DNA from: CAZSSM01 sp964609385
GTDB lineage: Bacteria; Planctomycetota; Planctomycetia; Isosphaerales; Isosphaeraceae
Length of the DNA: 64,000 bases
Assembly (NCBI GenBank): GCA_964609385.1
Contig: CAZSSM010000024.1
Span: 1 to 64,000 of the forward strand
Direction of reading: 5' to 3'
In this document: piece after piece, positions 1-9,048 of the stretch
Layout: the number at the start of each line of letters is the position of its first letter
How positions within the stretch are numbered: position 1 is the first letter of the stretch
Position numbers and translations under genes: made by a program
The notes under the pieces: model-generated
What the model saw: the letters and a program-made list of their open reading frames with translations, nothing else
The model's database searches: none
What the model was told of the DNA's origin: nothing

Positions 1-334
1 GGCATCCCTGGGCGGCTATCGCAGGGCAGGCTTCCCCGAAAAGCGTGACGAGTAGAACTTTTTTAGTTAGAACGTGCCGGTCAGACAGTCGCTCTTGGAG
101 GGCATCTTCGACACTCACAAGTGTACGACTGCTTCGGCCAGGCGACCCTGACCGTCGACCTCGCCCACGACGGCCGGCTCACCACCATGACCCGCGAGGC
201 CGACGGTGACACGCCAATCATTCTCAAAGTTTCTCTAAGTCTCAAGCATTACACAAATATAAACACAACAACTTTTTTAATATAATTTTCTGAATAGCGT
301 CAATTTATAAAACAATATTATTTTCTGACAAACT
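1..334. other. Window edge without an intact gene; possible RHS-like remnant and AT-rich tail
   Basis: No complete gene is visible. On the plus strand, positions 82-208 read as an open stretch containing YDCFGQATLTVDLAHDGRL, which loosely resembles an RHS/YD repeat, but it has no start and runs into stops once the DNA becomes AT-rich. From about 215 to 334 the composition drops sharply in GC, with runs of A and T, just beyond the 3' end of the membrane protein gene on the minus strand. It could be a decayed gene end plus a termination region. The RHS reading is a guess. Confidence 0.25.
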
Positions 335-1012
335 CTATATCGTCGAGAGGCTTACTGGATCAGCCTGAGGTTGTTCAAGGGGATCCGACTCTTCGATCGT
401 CGTCTCGGGCCGTTGTTCGGGAGAGATCTTCTGCTTGGCACGGATCAGGGCGAGCCCCGACGCTTGGAGGACAGCCCACCAGCCAAGCCCAAACAGCAAG
501 AAGCTACCGGCCGGCCATCGGGTCATTGCCAAGCCGGTCAGAAAGAGCACGACCGCGCCGGCGAAGAACCGGGCCGTCGTGAGATACGACATGATCATCA
601 ATGCGAAGGTACTCAAGCCAACCCAGGCAAGCTTATACCAGTTGTCGGTCGGGTCGATTCCGGTGAGTGTGTTTTGCATGACCGCGCCGAACATGAGGAT
701 CGCCAAGGTGATGTAAATCCGGAGGATCAATCCGGCAAGCGCCGTCCGGTAGGCCCAGCCGCGCCCCAAGATGGCTCGGAGCAGGACGAGGTTGAGCACG
801 AAGTCTCCCAGCCAGATGATCAAAAAGAGCAGGTCGGGCGCGGGGATTTGATCCATGACGTGGCAGATCGAAAAGACGCCGAGATGGACCCAACCGAGAA
901 CCACAAGGGCCGTCGCCCACGGTTCGCGACATGCGACCACCAAGGCATCGTCGCGGATTTGGCGAACCAACTCGGGGAGCCGATACGGAGCGACACGCGA
1001 CTCGTCTGTCAT
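335..1012 (-). CDS. Polytopic membrane protein of unknown function
   Basis: A 225-residue protein with about six hydrophobic segments (roughly residues 34-54, 60-81, 88-110, 127-145, 148-165 and 169-190), so an inner-membrane protein. The N-terminal 30 residues are polar. The C-terminal 35 residues are acidic and proline-rich (PEQRPETTIEESDP) and probably cytoplasmic. I see no transporter, enzyme or redox motif and do not recognise the family. The ATG start lies 260 bp from the divergent dehydrogenase gene, so the two probably have separate promoters in that gap. The gene ends beside an AT-rich stretch. Confidence 0.7.
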   Translation of the reverse strand: MTDESRVAPYRLPELVRQIRDDALVVACREPWATALVVLGWVHLGVFSICHVMDQIPAPDLLFLIIWLGDFVLNLVLLRAILGRGWAYRTALAGLILRIYITLAILMFGAVMQNTLTGIDPTDNWYKLAWVGLSTFALMIMSYLTTARFFAGAVVLFLTGLAMTRWPAGSFLLFGLGWWAVLQASGLALIRAKQKISPEQRPETTIEESDPLEQPQADPVSLSTI

Positions 1013-1271
1013 GGAACTCTCCGCTGAGGATCCTTATGGTGGATGCCGAATTGCAAGCGTCGGCTTAAAAAAAGGGGCAGGTCGTCTGACGATTCGACGC
1101 TCCATGTTCATGGGCAAGCCTACCATCTCTCGGGGAGCGGGGAATCCGCCTCCCAGCAAGCAATGCCACACCCTTGCCTTCACGCGTCGGGAACTGACGG
1201 CTCCTGCCGCTGACACGAAACTTGGTCCGATCACCCCCCATGCCCCTCCATGCACCGAGGACCCGACCCCG

Positions 1272-2339
1272 ATGAATCGACGCTCCTTCCTCTCGAAGGC
1301 CGCGATGGCCACGGCCACCAGCGGCGCGGCCGCTTCGACGGCTGCGTTAGCCAGTTCAGCCACCCCGATCGCACCGAAGAACGAATCGTCCCGCTGCAAG
1401 GTTTTGATCCGGCCGATGCCCGAGGAGGAGCTTCGACTCTGTCATGAGGTTGCCCCTTCGGCCGAATTGGTCGTTTGCCCGGACAATGCGACGGTTCGTC
1501 GCGAGATCGTCGAGGCCGATGCCACCTTCGGCATCTACAGCCCCGAACTCTTCGACCAAGCCCGCCAACTGCGTTGGATCCAGTACCCAAGCGCTGGCGT
1601 CGAGTCGATCTGTAGCAATCCCGAGGTGGTTGCCAGCGACGTGGTCGTGACCAACATGCAGCGCGCCTACGGACCGCCGATCGCCGACCACGCCATCGGG
1701 TTTCTGCTCGCCCTCTCGAGACGGATCGACGGGGCGATCGCGAGCAAGTCGGAGGCCTCATGGCAACGTGGCGGATACAGCGAAGCTTTCGAGCTGCTTG
1801 ACCAGACGATGGTGATCGTCGGCCTGGGCGGGATCGGCAACGAGCTGGCGCGACGAGCCTTCGGGTTTGGAATGCGTGTCCTGGCGACCGACCCGAAGGT
1901 GATTGAGAAGCCACTCTACGTCGAGGAACTGCACAAGCCTGAGGCCCTCGACTCGCTCTTGCCCCGCGCCAACGTGCTGGCCAGTTGCGCTCCGTTGACA
2001 CCGGTGACTCGAAAGATGTTCGACGCCGAGGCGTTCGGCCTGCTACCCGAAGGATCGATCTTCCTGAACGTTTCGCGAGGCGGTTTGGTCGACACCGACG
2101 CCCTGATGGCCGCACTCGACTCGGGCCGGATCGCCGGCGCGGGCCTCGATGTGACCGATCCAGAACCCCTGCCGAACGGGCACCCGCTCTGGTCCAAGAA
2201 CACGATCATCACGCCGCACGTGGCCGCTCGCTCCCCCGGCAGCACAGAGCGCCGATACCAGGTCTTCCGCGAGAACCTCGGCCGGTTCTCTCGAGGCGAA
2301 ATGCTGATCAACATCGTCGATAAAACGCTCGGCTATTGA
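1272..2339 (+). CDS. D-isomer-specific 2-hydroxyacid dehydrogenase with Tat signal
   Basis: A 355-residue NAD(P)-dependent dehydrogenase of the D-2-hydroxyacid family, which interconverts 2-oxoacids and D-2-hydroxyacids. The Rossmann motif GLGGIGNELARR is clear. The catalytic Arg is in NVSRGGLVD, the Glu is probably in DPEPLP, and the His is in ITPHVAARS. The reading frame is open further upstream, but the ATG at 1272 begins MNRRSFLSKAAMATA, a twin-arginine signal, so this start is chosen. Export of a soluble NAD-dependent enzyme is unusual, although planctomycetes often put Tat-like leaders on oxidoreductases. The substrate cannot be deduced. The gene converges on the GST-like gene across a hairpin at 2386-2412. 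Confidence 0.85.
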   Translation: MNRRSFLSKAAMATATSGAAASTAALASSATPIAPKNESSRCKVLIRPMPEEELRLCHEVAPSAELVVCPDNATVRREIVEADATFGIYSPELFDQARQLRWIQYPSAGVESICSNPEVVASDVVVTNMQRAYGPPIADHAIGFLLALSRRIDGAIASKSEASWQRGGYSEAFELLDQTMVIVGLGGIGNELARRAFGFGMRVLATDPKVIEKPLYVEELHKPEALDSLLPRANVLASCAPLTPVTRKMFDAEAFGLLPEGSIFLNVSRGGLVDTDALMAALDSGRIAGAGLDVTDPEPLPNGHPLWSKNTIITPHVAARSPGSTERRYQVFRENLGRFSRGEMLINIVDKTLGY

Positions 2340-2385
2340 ACCGGCAGGTTCGCGACCTGATCAGGGCTCGACACCTGCGCACATC

Positions 2386-2412
2386 GAGGACTCGGGTGCG
2401 ATCCGAGTCCTC
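2386..2412. terminator. Bidirectional hairpin between convergent genes
   Basis: A perfect 10-bp inverted repeat (GAGGACTCGG at 2386-2395 and its complement at 2403-2412) with a 7-nt loop lies between the convergent dehydrogenase and GST-like genes. Only a weak T tract follows on the plus side. Confidence 0.55.
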
Positions 2413-2459
2413 TCTTGAAAATCGATTCGTTGGAGAGCCCGACGATCTTGTCAGCCCGG

Positions 2460-3161
2460 TCAACCAACGCGACGGATCGCCTTGGCCGCGAGCCCATCGA
2501 AGCGCCCTTGGAGTTGGGTCCACCAATCGTGGACCGGTCCGTCATTGGGCACGACGGGAATCTCTGAGCAGCACCAGATCCACTGGAACGCGCCGAAGAC
2601 GATGTAGTCGGCAAAGGCGGGCTCTTGGCCGGCCAGATAGGGCTGGTCGTTCAGGGTCGCCGCCAACGGGGCGATCGCCTTCTCGAGCCCTTCGCGCTTG
2701 GGCTCGATAGGTAAGGCGGCGATCTCCTCGGGGGTCAGGCCGCGACGCGCCTGGATCCTTTGTCGAAACCCATCCCGGGCCGCTTCCGCGAAGGTATCCA
2801 CGATGTCGCCAGCGCTCAGCGCGAACAGCGCTGGGTGGAGCATTGACTCGGTCCAAACCTTGTGGAACCGCGTGAGGGCTCGGCCCTGCTCCCCATCGAA
2901 GAGGGCTGGCCGATCGGGATAAGTCCGATCGAGATACTCGGCGATCTGCCAGGAGTCGTGAACGACCGATTCGCCATCGACGAGCACGGGCACCTGAGCT
3001 TGCCCGGAGAACGCAAGGGCCTCGCTCTGGCTGGGGTCCCAGGCGATCGTCTCCAACTCGAGCCCCTTGTGGGCGACCGCCATCCGGATCCGCCAGCAGT
3101 AGGGGCTGTAGCGGACCTCGCGGTTCTTGCCGGCCAGGTCGTACATTTTCAGTGTCGCCAA
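2460..3161 (-). CDS. Glutathione S-transferase family protein
   Basis: A 233-residue two-domain GST-like protein. The N-terminal thioredoxin-like domain (about 1-82) holds SPYCWRIRMA and the characteristic QAQVPVLVDGE segment, followed by DSWQIAEYLD. The C-terminal part (about 90-233) is helical. It probably conjugates or reduces small electrophiles, or acts as a stress-related isomerase. The start is put at TTG 3161, giving MATLKMYDLAG, because a strong AAGGAGG site lies about 10 nt upstream. An in-frame ATG at 3146 is the alternative. It is divergent from the permease gene at 3358. The substrate is unknown. Confidence 0.8.
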   Translation of the reverse strand: MATLKMYDLAGKNREVRYSPYCWRIRMAVAHKGLELETIAWDPSQSEALAFSGQAQVPVLVDGESVVHDSWQIAEYLDRTYPDRPALFDGEQGRALTRFHKVWTESMLHPALFALSAGDIVDTFAEAARDGFRQRIQARRGLTPEEIAALPIEPKREGLEKAIAPLAATLNDQPYLAGQEPAFADYIVFGAFQWIWCCSEIPVVPNDGPVHDWWTQLQGRFDGLAAKAIRRVG

Positions 3162-3357
3162 GGGTTCGGTCCTCCTTGAAGTTGTGGAGATGAGGCAACC
3201 TCGTCGCGTGGATCCGGGACATAGGGACGATCGAGGCGTAAGTTGACGTCCCGGTAGACCAGAGAGGATCATCGCTGATCCGAACGGTTCGAACGAGTCC
3301 CCAGACCGTTGGGTCCGACCCGTCTCGGGTTGTGGATTGGGAGATCGGAACAAGCCG

Positions 3358-4131
3358 ATGACGACCGGACCGCTGGAGATCATGGTGGCTTGGGGCCGGT
3401 TCGTCGAGTTCGTCGGCCAGGTCGGCCCTCGGATGATGCCGGGCCTGATCCGGAATCCGTCGGAGACCGTCCGGCAGTACGAGCGAGTGGCCTGGGGCGG
3501 GAGCCTGATCGTGATCGCCGCGGGTCTCTGCGTTGGCCTGGTGATCTGGCTCCAGACGCATCGACTCCTCGAGCGCTATGGGACCGAGGCGAGCCTGCCG
3601 AGCCTCCTGAGCGTGGCGGTGGTGGTCGAGACCGGTCCCTTGTTGGCCGGCCTGCTCGTGGCCGGTCGCCTGGGCGCGGGCTTAGCCGCCGAGTTGGGCA
3701 CGATGAAGCTGACTGAAGAACTGGAAGCCCGGACAGTTCTGGGTGGCTCGGTGATCCTGAGCCTGGTCGTGCCTCGGGTCTGGGCCTGTCTACTGGCCTT
3801 GCCGCTCTTGACGATTCTCCTGGACGCCTCAGCGCTTTTGGGGGCGTTCCTGGCCGAGCAAGCGATGGGTCAGTTGGATGCGGTGGGCTTCTTCGGTCGG
3901 ATCTGGACCTATCTAAACCTGATTGACGCGTTGGCGGCCACGGCCAAGACGACGGTCTTCGGCGCCTTGATCGGGCTGGTCGGATGCCATCTCGGCTTGG
4001 AAGCGGACCGCTCCAGCGAGTCGATCGGTCACGCCGCGACGCGTGGGGTGGTCTTCGCCATGCTGGCGGTCTTCGCCTCCAACGTCGCGTTGGTCTTCGT
4101 CATCCAAGCGCTGTTGGGACCGCTCGACTGA
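3358..4131 (+). CDS. MlaE-type ABC permease for lipid transport
   Basis: A 257-residue inner-membrane permease of the MlaE/YrbE family, which works with an ATPase and an MCE protein to move phospholipids between the membranes. The family signature is clear: ETGPLLAGLLVAGRLG followed by AAELGTMKLTEELEA, in the position of the cytoplasmic coupling helix. Five to six hydrophobic segments follow the usual layout. The next gene downstream encodes an MCE-domain protein, as expected for an Mla-like system, but no ABC ATPase gene is adjacent. The start could also be TTG at 3337; the ATG at 3358 is preferred. Confidence 0.85.
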   Translation: MTTGPLEIMVAWGRFVEFVGQVGPRMMPGLIRNPSETVRQYERVAWGGSLIVIAAGLCVGLVIWLQTHRLLERYGTEASLPSLLSVAVVVETGPLLAGLLVAGRLGAGLAAELGTMKLTEELEARTVLGGSVILSLVVPRVWACLLALPLLTILLDASALLGAFLAEQAMGQLDAVGFFGRIWTYLNLIDALAATAKTTVFGALIGLVGCHLGLEADRSSESIGHAATRGVVFAMLAVFASNVALVFVIQALLGPLD

Positions 4132-4327
4132 GCCTGAGTTGGTTTACACCCAGACGTCGATCGCCCAGGCCGCATGTTCCCGCATCCCCTATCTTGGCCT
4201 ATTATGTTGAGGCGACCCCCTGTGGCTCGACCTCGACGGGGCGAACCGTTCGGATAAGGAATCGGGCTTTCGGATTCGCAGCGATCCGCACCGTCAATTG
4301 AGACTTGGAACTTGTGGAAACGCACCC

Positions 4328-5455
4328 ATGAGGCGATCGATCGGATGGGCCCGTGCCCTGGTCAACGCGGTGCTCAGCCTGGCCGTGGTGGGCATCGGAC
4401 TGTACGCAGCGCGTGAGATGGCGACCCGCCAAGGGATCGGCATCGAGAGCTTTCAGGTCCGCGCCGCGTTCCCGAAGATCGAGGGGCTGATGCCGGGCGA
4501 CCCGGTCCGAATCCAGGGGATCCCCGCCGGTCGGGTCGTGGCTGTTGAGCCGCCGACGAGTCCAGGCGCTCCGGTCGTCCTGGTTTTGAAAGTCAAGGAG
4601 ACCCTGCACCATCTGGTCCGTGTCGACTCGATCGCGCGGATCTACCAGGACGGCGTGCTGGGTCAGAAGCTCATCGAGATCGCACCGGGGACCTCGGAGT
4701 CGGAACCGTTGGTCGACGGCGCCGCAATCGCCACCGAGTCGGGCGCGAACCTCAACGACCTGGTGGTCGAGGCGACCGCGACATTGGTGAAAGTCGAGTC
4801 GGTGGTGGAACGGGCCGAGCAAGGCTTGGACGACGTTGGCGTGATCGTGGCTGGGCTCCGCGAGGGGCGTGGGAGTCTCGGCCGCTTGCTCCGGGACGAC
4901 GAAGTCTACAATGCACTGGTGAGTCTGACCGACCGCGGCGAAGTCACCTTGACCGCACTCAACGACAACCTGGAGGCCCTCAAGCGGATCTGGCCACTCT
5001 CGCGGTACTTCGATGAACGGGCCTACTATGAGCCCTCGTCCTTGCTCTACCGACCCGGGATGCGTCAGGAACGTCGGGTCCTTAAGGAGTCGTCGCTCTT
5101 CGAGCCCAACACCGCGGTACTGTCGGCCGACGGCAAGCGTCGGCTCGATACGATGGCCGGCTGGTCGGACCGGACCATGACCGATCGGACTGAGGTCGTC
5201 GTGGCCGCCTTCACCGACGAGTCCCACGCCAGCGAGCAGATGGCCCAACGACTCACCGAGGGCCAAGCCCGCGCGGTCCAGGCCTATTTAATCGAGACCC
5301 ACAAGATCGACGATCTCGGCTGGTTTCAGAATCGCCGGAAGGTGGCCGCCATTGGGTTCGGTAGCCAGATCCCGACCGAACGCGGTGAAGCCGTCACGGA
5401 CGACAATCTGCCGAGGCGACGGGTCGAGTTGGTCCTCTTCACCCCGCCCAATTGA
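4328..5455 (+). CDS. MCE-domain (MlaD-like) protein with OmpA-like C-terminal domain
   Basis: A 375-residue envelope protein. Residues 9-28 form an N-terminal membrane anchor. Residues about 40-115 are an MCE domain (VRAAFPKIEGLMPGDPVRI, then GIPAGRVVAVE), the lipid-binding module that forms hexameric rings in MlaD. A helical region follows. Residues about 255-375 resemble an OmpA peptidoglycan-binding domain (SSLFEPNTAVLSADGKRRL, LTEGQARAVQAYL, final LPRRRVELVLF). It lies 196 bp after the permease gene and probably partners it. An MCE protein that may itself bind the cell wall would be an unusual arrangement. The ATG at 4328 is used; an upstream TTG is also in frame. Confidence 0.8.
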   Translation: MRRSIGWARALVNAVLSLAVVGIGLYAAREMATRQGIGIESFQVRAAFPKIEGLMPGDPVRIQGIPAGRVVAVEPPTSPGAPVVLVLKVKETLHHLVRVDSIARIYQDGVLGQKLIEIAPGTSESEPLVDGAAIATESGANLNDLVVEATATLVKVESVVERAEQGLDDVGVIVAGLREGRGSLGRLLRDDEVYNALVSLTDRGEVTLTALNDNLEALKRIWPLSRYFDERAYYEPSSLLYRPGMRQERRVLKESSLFEPNTAVLSADGKRRLDTMAGWSDRTMTDRTEVVVAAFTDESHASEQMAQRLTEGQARAVQAYLIETHKIDDLGWFQNRRKVAAIGFGSQIPTERGEAVTDDNLPRRRVELVLFTPPN

Positions 5456-5545
5456 GGTCGCGAGCGCCCTCGAGCATACGCCGCGCGAAGCGATCTAAGT
5501 CTTGGTCTCTACACGCTTTACGAGCTCAGAAGGTGGCCTCCATGC

Positions 5546-5574
5546 TTGACGCGGTCGCGACGACCGACTAGCGT
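5546..5574 (+). promoter_or_regulatory. Candidate sigma-70-type promoter for the FHA kinase gene
   Basis: TTGACG at 5546-5551 and TAGCGT at 5569-5574 are separated by exactly 17 bp and lie about 100 bp upstream of the GTG start. The -35 element matches 5 of 6 consensus bases. The -10 element keeps only the TA...T pattern. Confidence 0.4.
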
Positions 5575-5673
5575 GGGCGAAAGCGAACGAACCTCGCCGG
5601 ATTCGGCACGATTGGGCTCGAAAACCACACTCGGATCGGCCTGATCGCTCCCTTCTTTGACAAGGATGCGCCC

Positions 5674-7416
5674 GTGCCGACGCTGCTGGTGATTCAGGGT
5701 CCAGACCAGGGACGTCGGTTCGAGCTATCCGGGAAACGGATCAGCCTGGGCCGTGACCCCTCCAACGCGATCCGCTTGCATGATAGCGAGGTTTCACGAC
5801 AGCATGCCGAATTGGTCTTGGTCGATCCGGAAGGTCCAACCCATCAGGTCCGTGATCTCGGATCAGTCAATGGGACGTTCCTCAACGGTCGCGAGGTCAA
5901 GCAGTCGGTGCTCAAGCCCGACGACCAGATCCGGATGGGTCGGACGATGCTGATGTACCTGGGACGGCCGGGCGCGGTATCGCGCGACCTGGCAGGTCGG
6001 GTCGATATGGTCGCGCGAAGCAGCACCGAGGACCGCTCGGAGATCCTCCGGAGCATCCCAGCGAGCGAAGGCTCGCGGCTCCTCCACGAGCCAACCCGAA
6101 CCGATGGCGCCGTCGAAGGGGACGACCGGCTCAAAACCCGGCTCCGGCACCTCGGTGTGATCTACGAGGCCGGTCAGGCCATCAGCCACGTCACCGACCC
6201 CGATGCGTTGCTCAACGAGATCCTTCAATTACTCTTCCAAACCGTCGCCGCTGACCGTGCTGTGGTCCTACTGATGGACGACCTCGGCGAATTGGCCCCC
6301 CGTGCCGTTCGCTGGCGCGATCGCGCTGAGCCCGATGAGCGGATGGCCATCTCAAGGACGATCGTCGAGCACGTTCTGGACGAGGGCCAGGGCGTGATCA
6401 CCTCCGACGCTCCCGCCGATAAGCGGTTCGGACCCGCCGAGTCGATCGTCGGTTACGGGATCCGCGAGGCCATCTGCGTCCCCATTCAAGGGCGCTACAG
6501 CAACCTCGGCGTGCTCTATGCCGACACCCGGACGCAACCCGGAAATCCCGTATCCGATCAGCAGAACCGGGCCCGATTCACTCAGGACGACCTGACCCTG
6601 GCCGTGGCCATCGGTCACCAGGCCGGGCTCGCCCTCGAGAACACACAGCTCCATCAGGCCAAGCTCAACGCTGAGCGGCTCGCCGCCGTCGGCCAGACCA
6701 TCGCCACCATCTCGCACCACACCAAGAACCTCTTGCAGGGTCTCAAGAGCGGCACCTATCTGATCAAGATGGGCCTCGACACCAAGGACGAGACGATCAC
6801 CCAGCGCGGTTGGGAGATCCTGGAGAAGAACCAGACCAAGATCCTCAATTTGGTCATGGACATGCTGACCTACTCCAAGGACCGCCAGCCGTCGCTCCAA
6901 TCGACCGACCCCAACGACCTCGTCGCCGAGGCCGTCGCGCTTTGGGAGGACCAAGCGCATCACCGTGGGATCACCTTGAGCTTTCAGGCCGACCCTACGG
7001 TCCCGAAGGCCGGGCTCGACCCCGATGGGATCCATCGCGCGGTGCTCAACCTGATCACCAACGCCCTGGACGCGGCCGAGGGTCGTGAGTCCGCGCGGGT
7101 CGATGTCTCCTCGCAGTGGGTGGCGGCCAACAAGCTGATCCGGATCTGCATAGCCGACAACGGCATCGGCATCGCGCCGGAGCAGATCGGCCGGATCTTC
7201 GAGGTCTTCCAGTCGAACAAGGGCAACCGCGGGACCGGCCTGGGCCTTCCGGTGACCCAGAAGATCGTCCGCGAGCACGGAGGCACGATCCGTGTCGACT
7301 CCGAGCCCGGCCGCGGCTCGGTCTTTACCATCGAACTGCCCTGGCGCGCCCACGACTCCGTACCGTCCCTCCAGGCCCTTGGACCCGACGATCCCCTCGA
7401 GACGCGATTTGATTAA
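5674..7416 (+). CDS. FHA-GAF sensor histidine kinase
   Basis: A 580-residue soluble signalling protein. Residues 1-100 are an FHA phosphothreonine-binding domain (ISLGRDPSNAI, EVSRQHAEL, GSVNGTFLNG). Residues about 160-330 are a GAF sensor domain. Residues about 335-567 are a histidine kinase: H-box ISHHTKNLL with the likely phospho-acceptor at H348, N-box LITNALDA, then DNGIGI and GTGLGL. There is no membrane segment and no attached or adjacent receiver domain, so the response partner is elsewhere. The FHA domain suggests a link to Ser/Thr kinases such as the one at 13144-14712 (inference). The GTG start has AAGGA 7 nt upstream. Confidence 0.88.
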   Translation: MPTLLVIQGPDQGRRFELSGKRISLGRDPSNAIRLHDSEVSRQHAELVLVDPEGPTHQVRDLGSVNGTFLNGREVKQSVLKPDDQIRMGRTMLMYLGRPGAVSRDLAGRVDMVARSSTEDRSEILRSIPASEGSRLLHEPTRTDGAVEGDDRLKTRLRHLGVIYEAGQAISHVTDPDALLNEILQLLFQTVAADRAVVLLMDDLGELAPRAVRWRDRAEPDERMAISRTIVEHVLDEGQGVITSDAPADKRFGPAESIVGYGIREAICVPIQGRYSNLGVLYADTRTQPGNPVSDQQNRARFTQDDLTLAVAIGHQAGLALENTQLHQAKLNAERLAAVGQTIATISHHTKNLLQGLKSGTYLIKMGLDTKDETITQRGWEILEKNQTKILNLVMDMLTYSKDRQPSLQSTDPNDLVAEAVALWEDQAHHRGITLSFQADPTVPKAGLDPDGIHRAVLNLITNALDAAEGRESARVDVSSQWVAANKLIRICIADNGIGIAPEQIGRIFEVFQSNKGNRGTGLGLPVTQKIVREHGGTIRVDSEPGRGSVFTIELPWRAHDSVPSLQALGPDDPLETRFD

Positions 7417-7944
7417 TCGAGTTCGCAAGACAACCTTTCTTTTGTTCATGCATCAATATTGCGAATCTAGAAATTATCCCCATTATTGATTCCTCAGTTC
7501 AGTTTATCTTTGAATTGTTTAGCGGATTCTCCCTCAGCCTACAGTTCAGTTTCCTGATCTTGCCGATCGAGTCGAAATCAACGCTACGCACGTCAACACA
7601 ATTTTTACTCGACATGTTTCCGGTCGGATACAGACAACAGTCTCCTCGATGTTCTGCCAAAATTTACTGCCATAAAACACAAACGATCTTATATTTATTA
7701 TATTCTGCCACATTGGATAGGATTATCAAGATAGGCAGCGATCTCCGAAGGTCCTTCCCGAGACCGATCATTCCTTCGAAAAACAGCGGGGCAAATCTTA
7801 ACTCATCTTGAGTTGCTAGCTGCTCAGTGATCGCCTCAGCAGTGGTCGTATCGGCGAAAAAGGAGTGCCCAGCAACACCAGAGCCGGATCGTGTTCGTAA
7901 TGTCCGATTGCTCACCCATTTTGAACTCGTTCGGAAACCCCGCC
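7417..7944. other. AT-rich intergenic region
   Basis: About 400 bp (7417-7830) are distinctly AT-rich compared with the flanking genes. Short open frames exist on both strands, for example a 98-codon frame at 7515-7811 on the plus strand, but none has a ribosome binding site, a family resemblance or the local codon bias. It may be a decayed insertion or a termination/promoter region. An in-frame GTG/ATG extension (7891/7900) of the next gene also falls here and is not used. Confidence 0.4.
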
Positions 7945-9021
7945 ATGCCCGGATTACCCCGTTCGGATGTCCTGACGCGGCGTGACCTTCTCTGCACCGG
8001 CTTGGCCGCAACGGCCGCCACCCTGGTTGGGGCTCGCTCAGACTGTCGTGCCAGCTCATCCCCGACCGAGGTCGAAGATCGGATCATCACCGTCTCCGGC
8101 CCAATCCGGTCGGAAGAGCTGGGACTCACACTCCCTTACGAGCACGTCCTGGTCGACTTCATCGGTGCGGATCGGGTCGACCCCAGTCGGTACGACGCCG
8201 ATGAAGCGTTCGAAGCGATCCTTCCTCACCTCCGCGAGTTCACCGAGCGTGGAGGTCGCACCATCGCCGAATGCACGCCAGCCTACCTGGGCCGGGACCC
8301 TCGCTTGCTCAAGCGATTGGCCGATGCCAGCGGGGTGCAAATCCTCACGAACACCGGCTATTACGCCGCGCGCCGGGGCAAGTTCCTTCCTCGGCATGCC
8401 TTCGAGGAATCCGCGAATCATCTGGCGGACCGTTGGGAGGCCGAGGCTGGCGAGGGCATCGACAACACGGGGATCCGTCCGGGCTTCATCAAGGTCGGTG
8501 TCGATGGCGGGCCGCTGCCGCCGGTCTCGCGGACGATCGTCGCTGCAGCGGCGCGGACTCATCTGCGGACCGGGCTGTCGATCGTCGCCCATACCGGGGG
8601 CGGCCAGGCTCATATCGCGGCGCGTGAGCAGCTCGCCATCCTCGAGGCCGAAGGCGTCTCGCCGAATGCCTGGGTCTGGACCCACGCCCAGAACGAGCCC
8701 GACCGGTCCCACCACGTCGAGTTGGCCCGTCGAGGCGCCTGGATCTCCCTGGATCATGTAACCGAAGACGCGACCGACCAATACGTGGCCATGATCACCA
8801 ACCTCGCCGAGGCGGACCTGCTCGACCGCACTCTGATCTCCCACGACGCTGGCTGGTATCGCGTCGGCGAGCCAGGCGGAGGCAGGTTCCGAGGTTACAA
8901 CGCAATCTTCGATCATCTACTGCCCGCCCTCAGGGCAGCCGTCTTCACGGCCGCGGAGATCGAACGACTCACCGTCACGAACCCTGCCAAGCTGTTCACG
9001 GTCAGAGCCCAACCAGCCTGA
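7945..9021 (+). CDS. Tat-exported phosphotriesterase-family amidohydrolase
   Basis: A 358-residue protein of the phosphotriesterase/PHP-lactonase branch of the amidohydrolase superfamily, probably a binuclear-metal hydrolase of a lactone or ester. The leader contains TRRDLLCTGLAATAATLVG, a twin-arginine signal, which fixes the start at 7945. Visible metal-site elements are the likely carboxylated Lys in GFIKVGVDGG, His in IVAHTGGG, His in WTHAQNEPD and Asp in ISHDAGWYR. The first site, normally HxH, reads PYEHVLVDF, so one metal ligand His is replaced by Tyr. This could alter metal binding or activity. The gene converges on the TPR gene downstream. Confidence 0.8.
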   Translation: MPGLPRSDVLTRRDLLCTGLAATAATLVGARSDCRASSSPTEVEDRIITVSGPIRSEELGLTLPYEHVLVDFIGADRVDPSRYDADEAFEAILPHLREFTERGGRTIAECTPAYLGRDPRLLKRLADASGVQILTNTGYYAARRGKFLPRHAFEESANHLADRWEAEAGEGIDNTGIRPGFIKVGVDGGPLPPVSRTIVAAAARTHLRTGLSIVAHTGGGQAHIAAREQLAILEAEGVSPNAWVWTHAQNEPDRSHHVELARRGAWISLDHVTEDATDQYVAMITNLAEADLLDRTLISHDAGWYRVGEPGGGRFRGYNAIFDHLLPALRAAVFTAAEIERLTVTNPAKLFTVRAQPA

Positions 9022-9048
9022 TCGTCGGTCGTCAAGGGCGGGACGCCA

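Noticed and set aside
855..1271. Upstream extension of the 2-hydroxyacid dehydrogenase frame by 139 codons
   Set aside because: It overlaps the divergent membrane protein gene and shows no family resemblance, while the ATG at 1272 begins a clean Tat signal.
7515..7811. 98-codon plus-strand frame in the AT-rich gap
   Set aside because: No binding site, no family motif, and the frame is what AT-rich DNA yields by chance.
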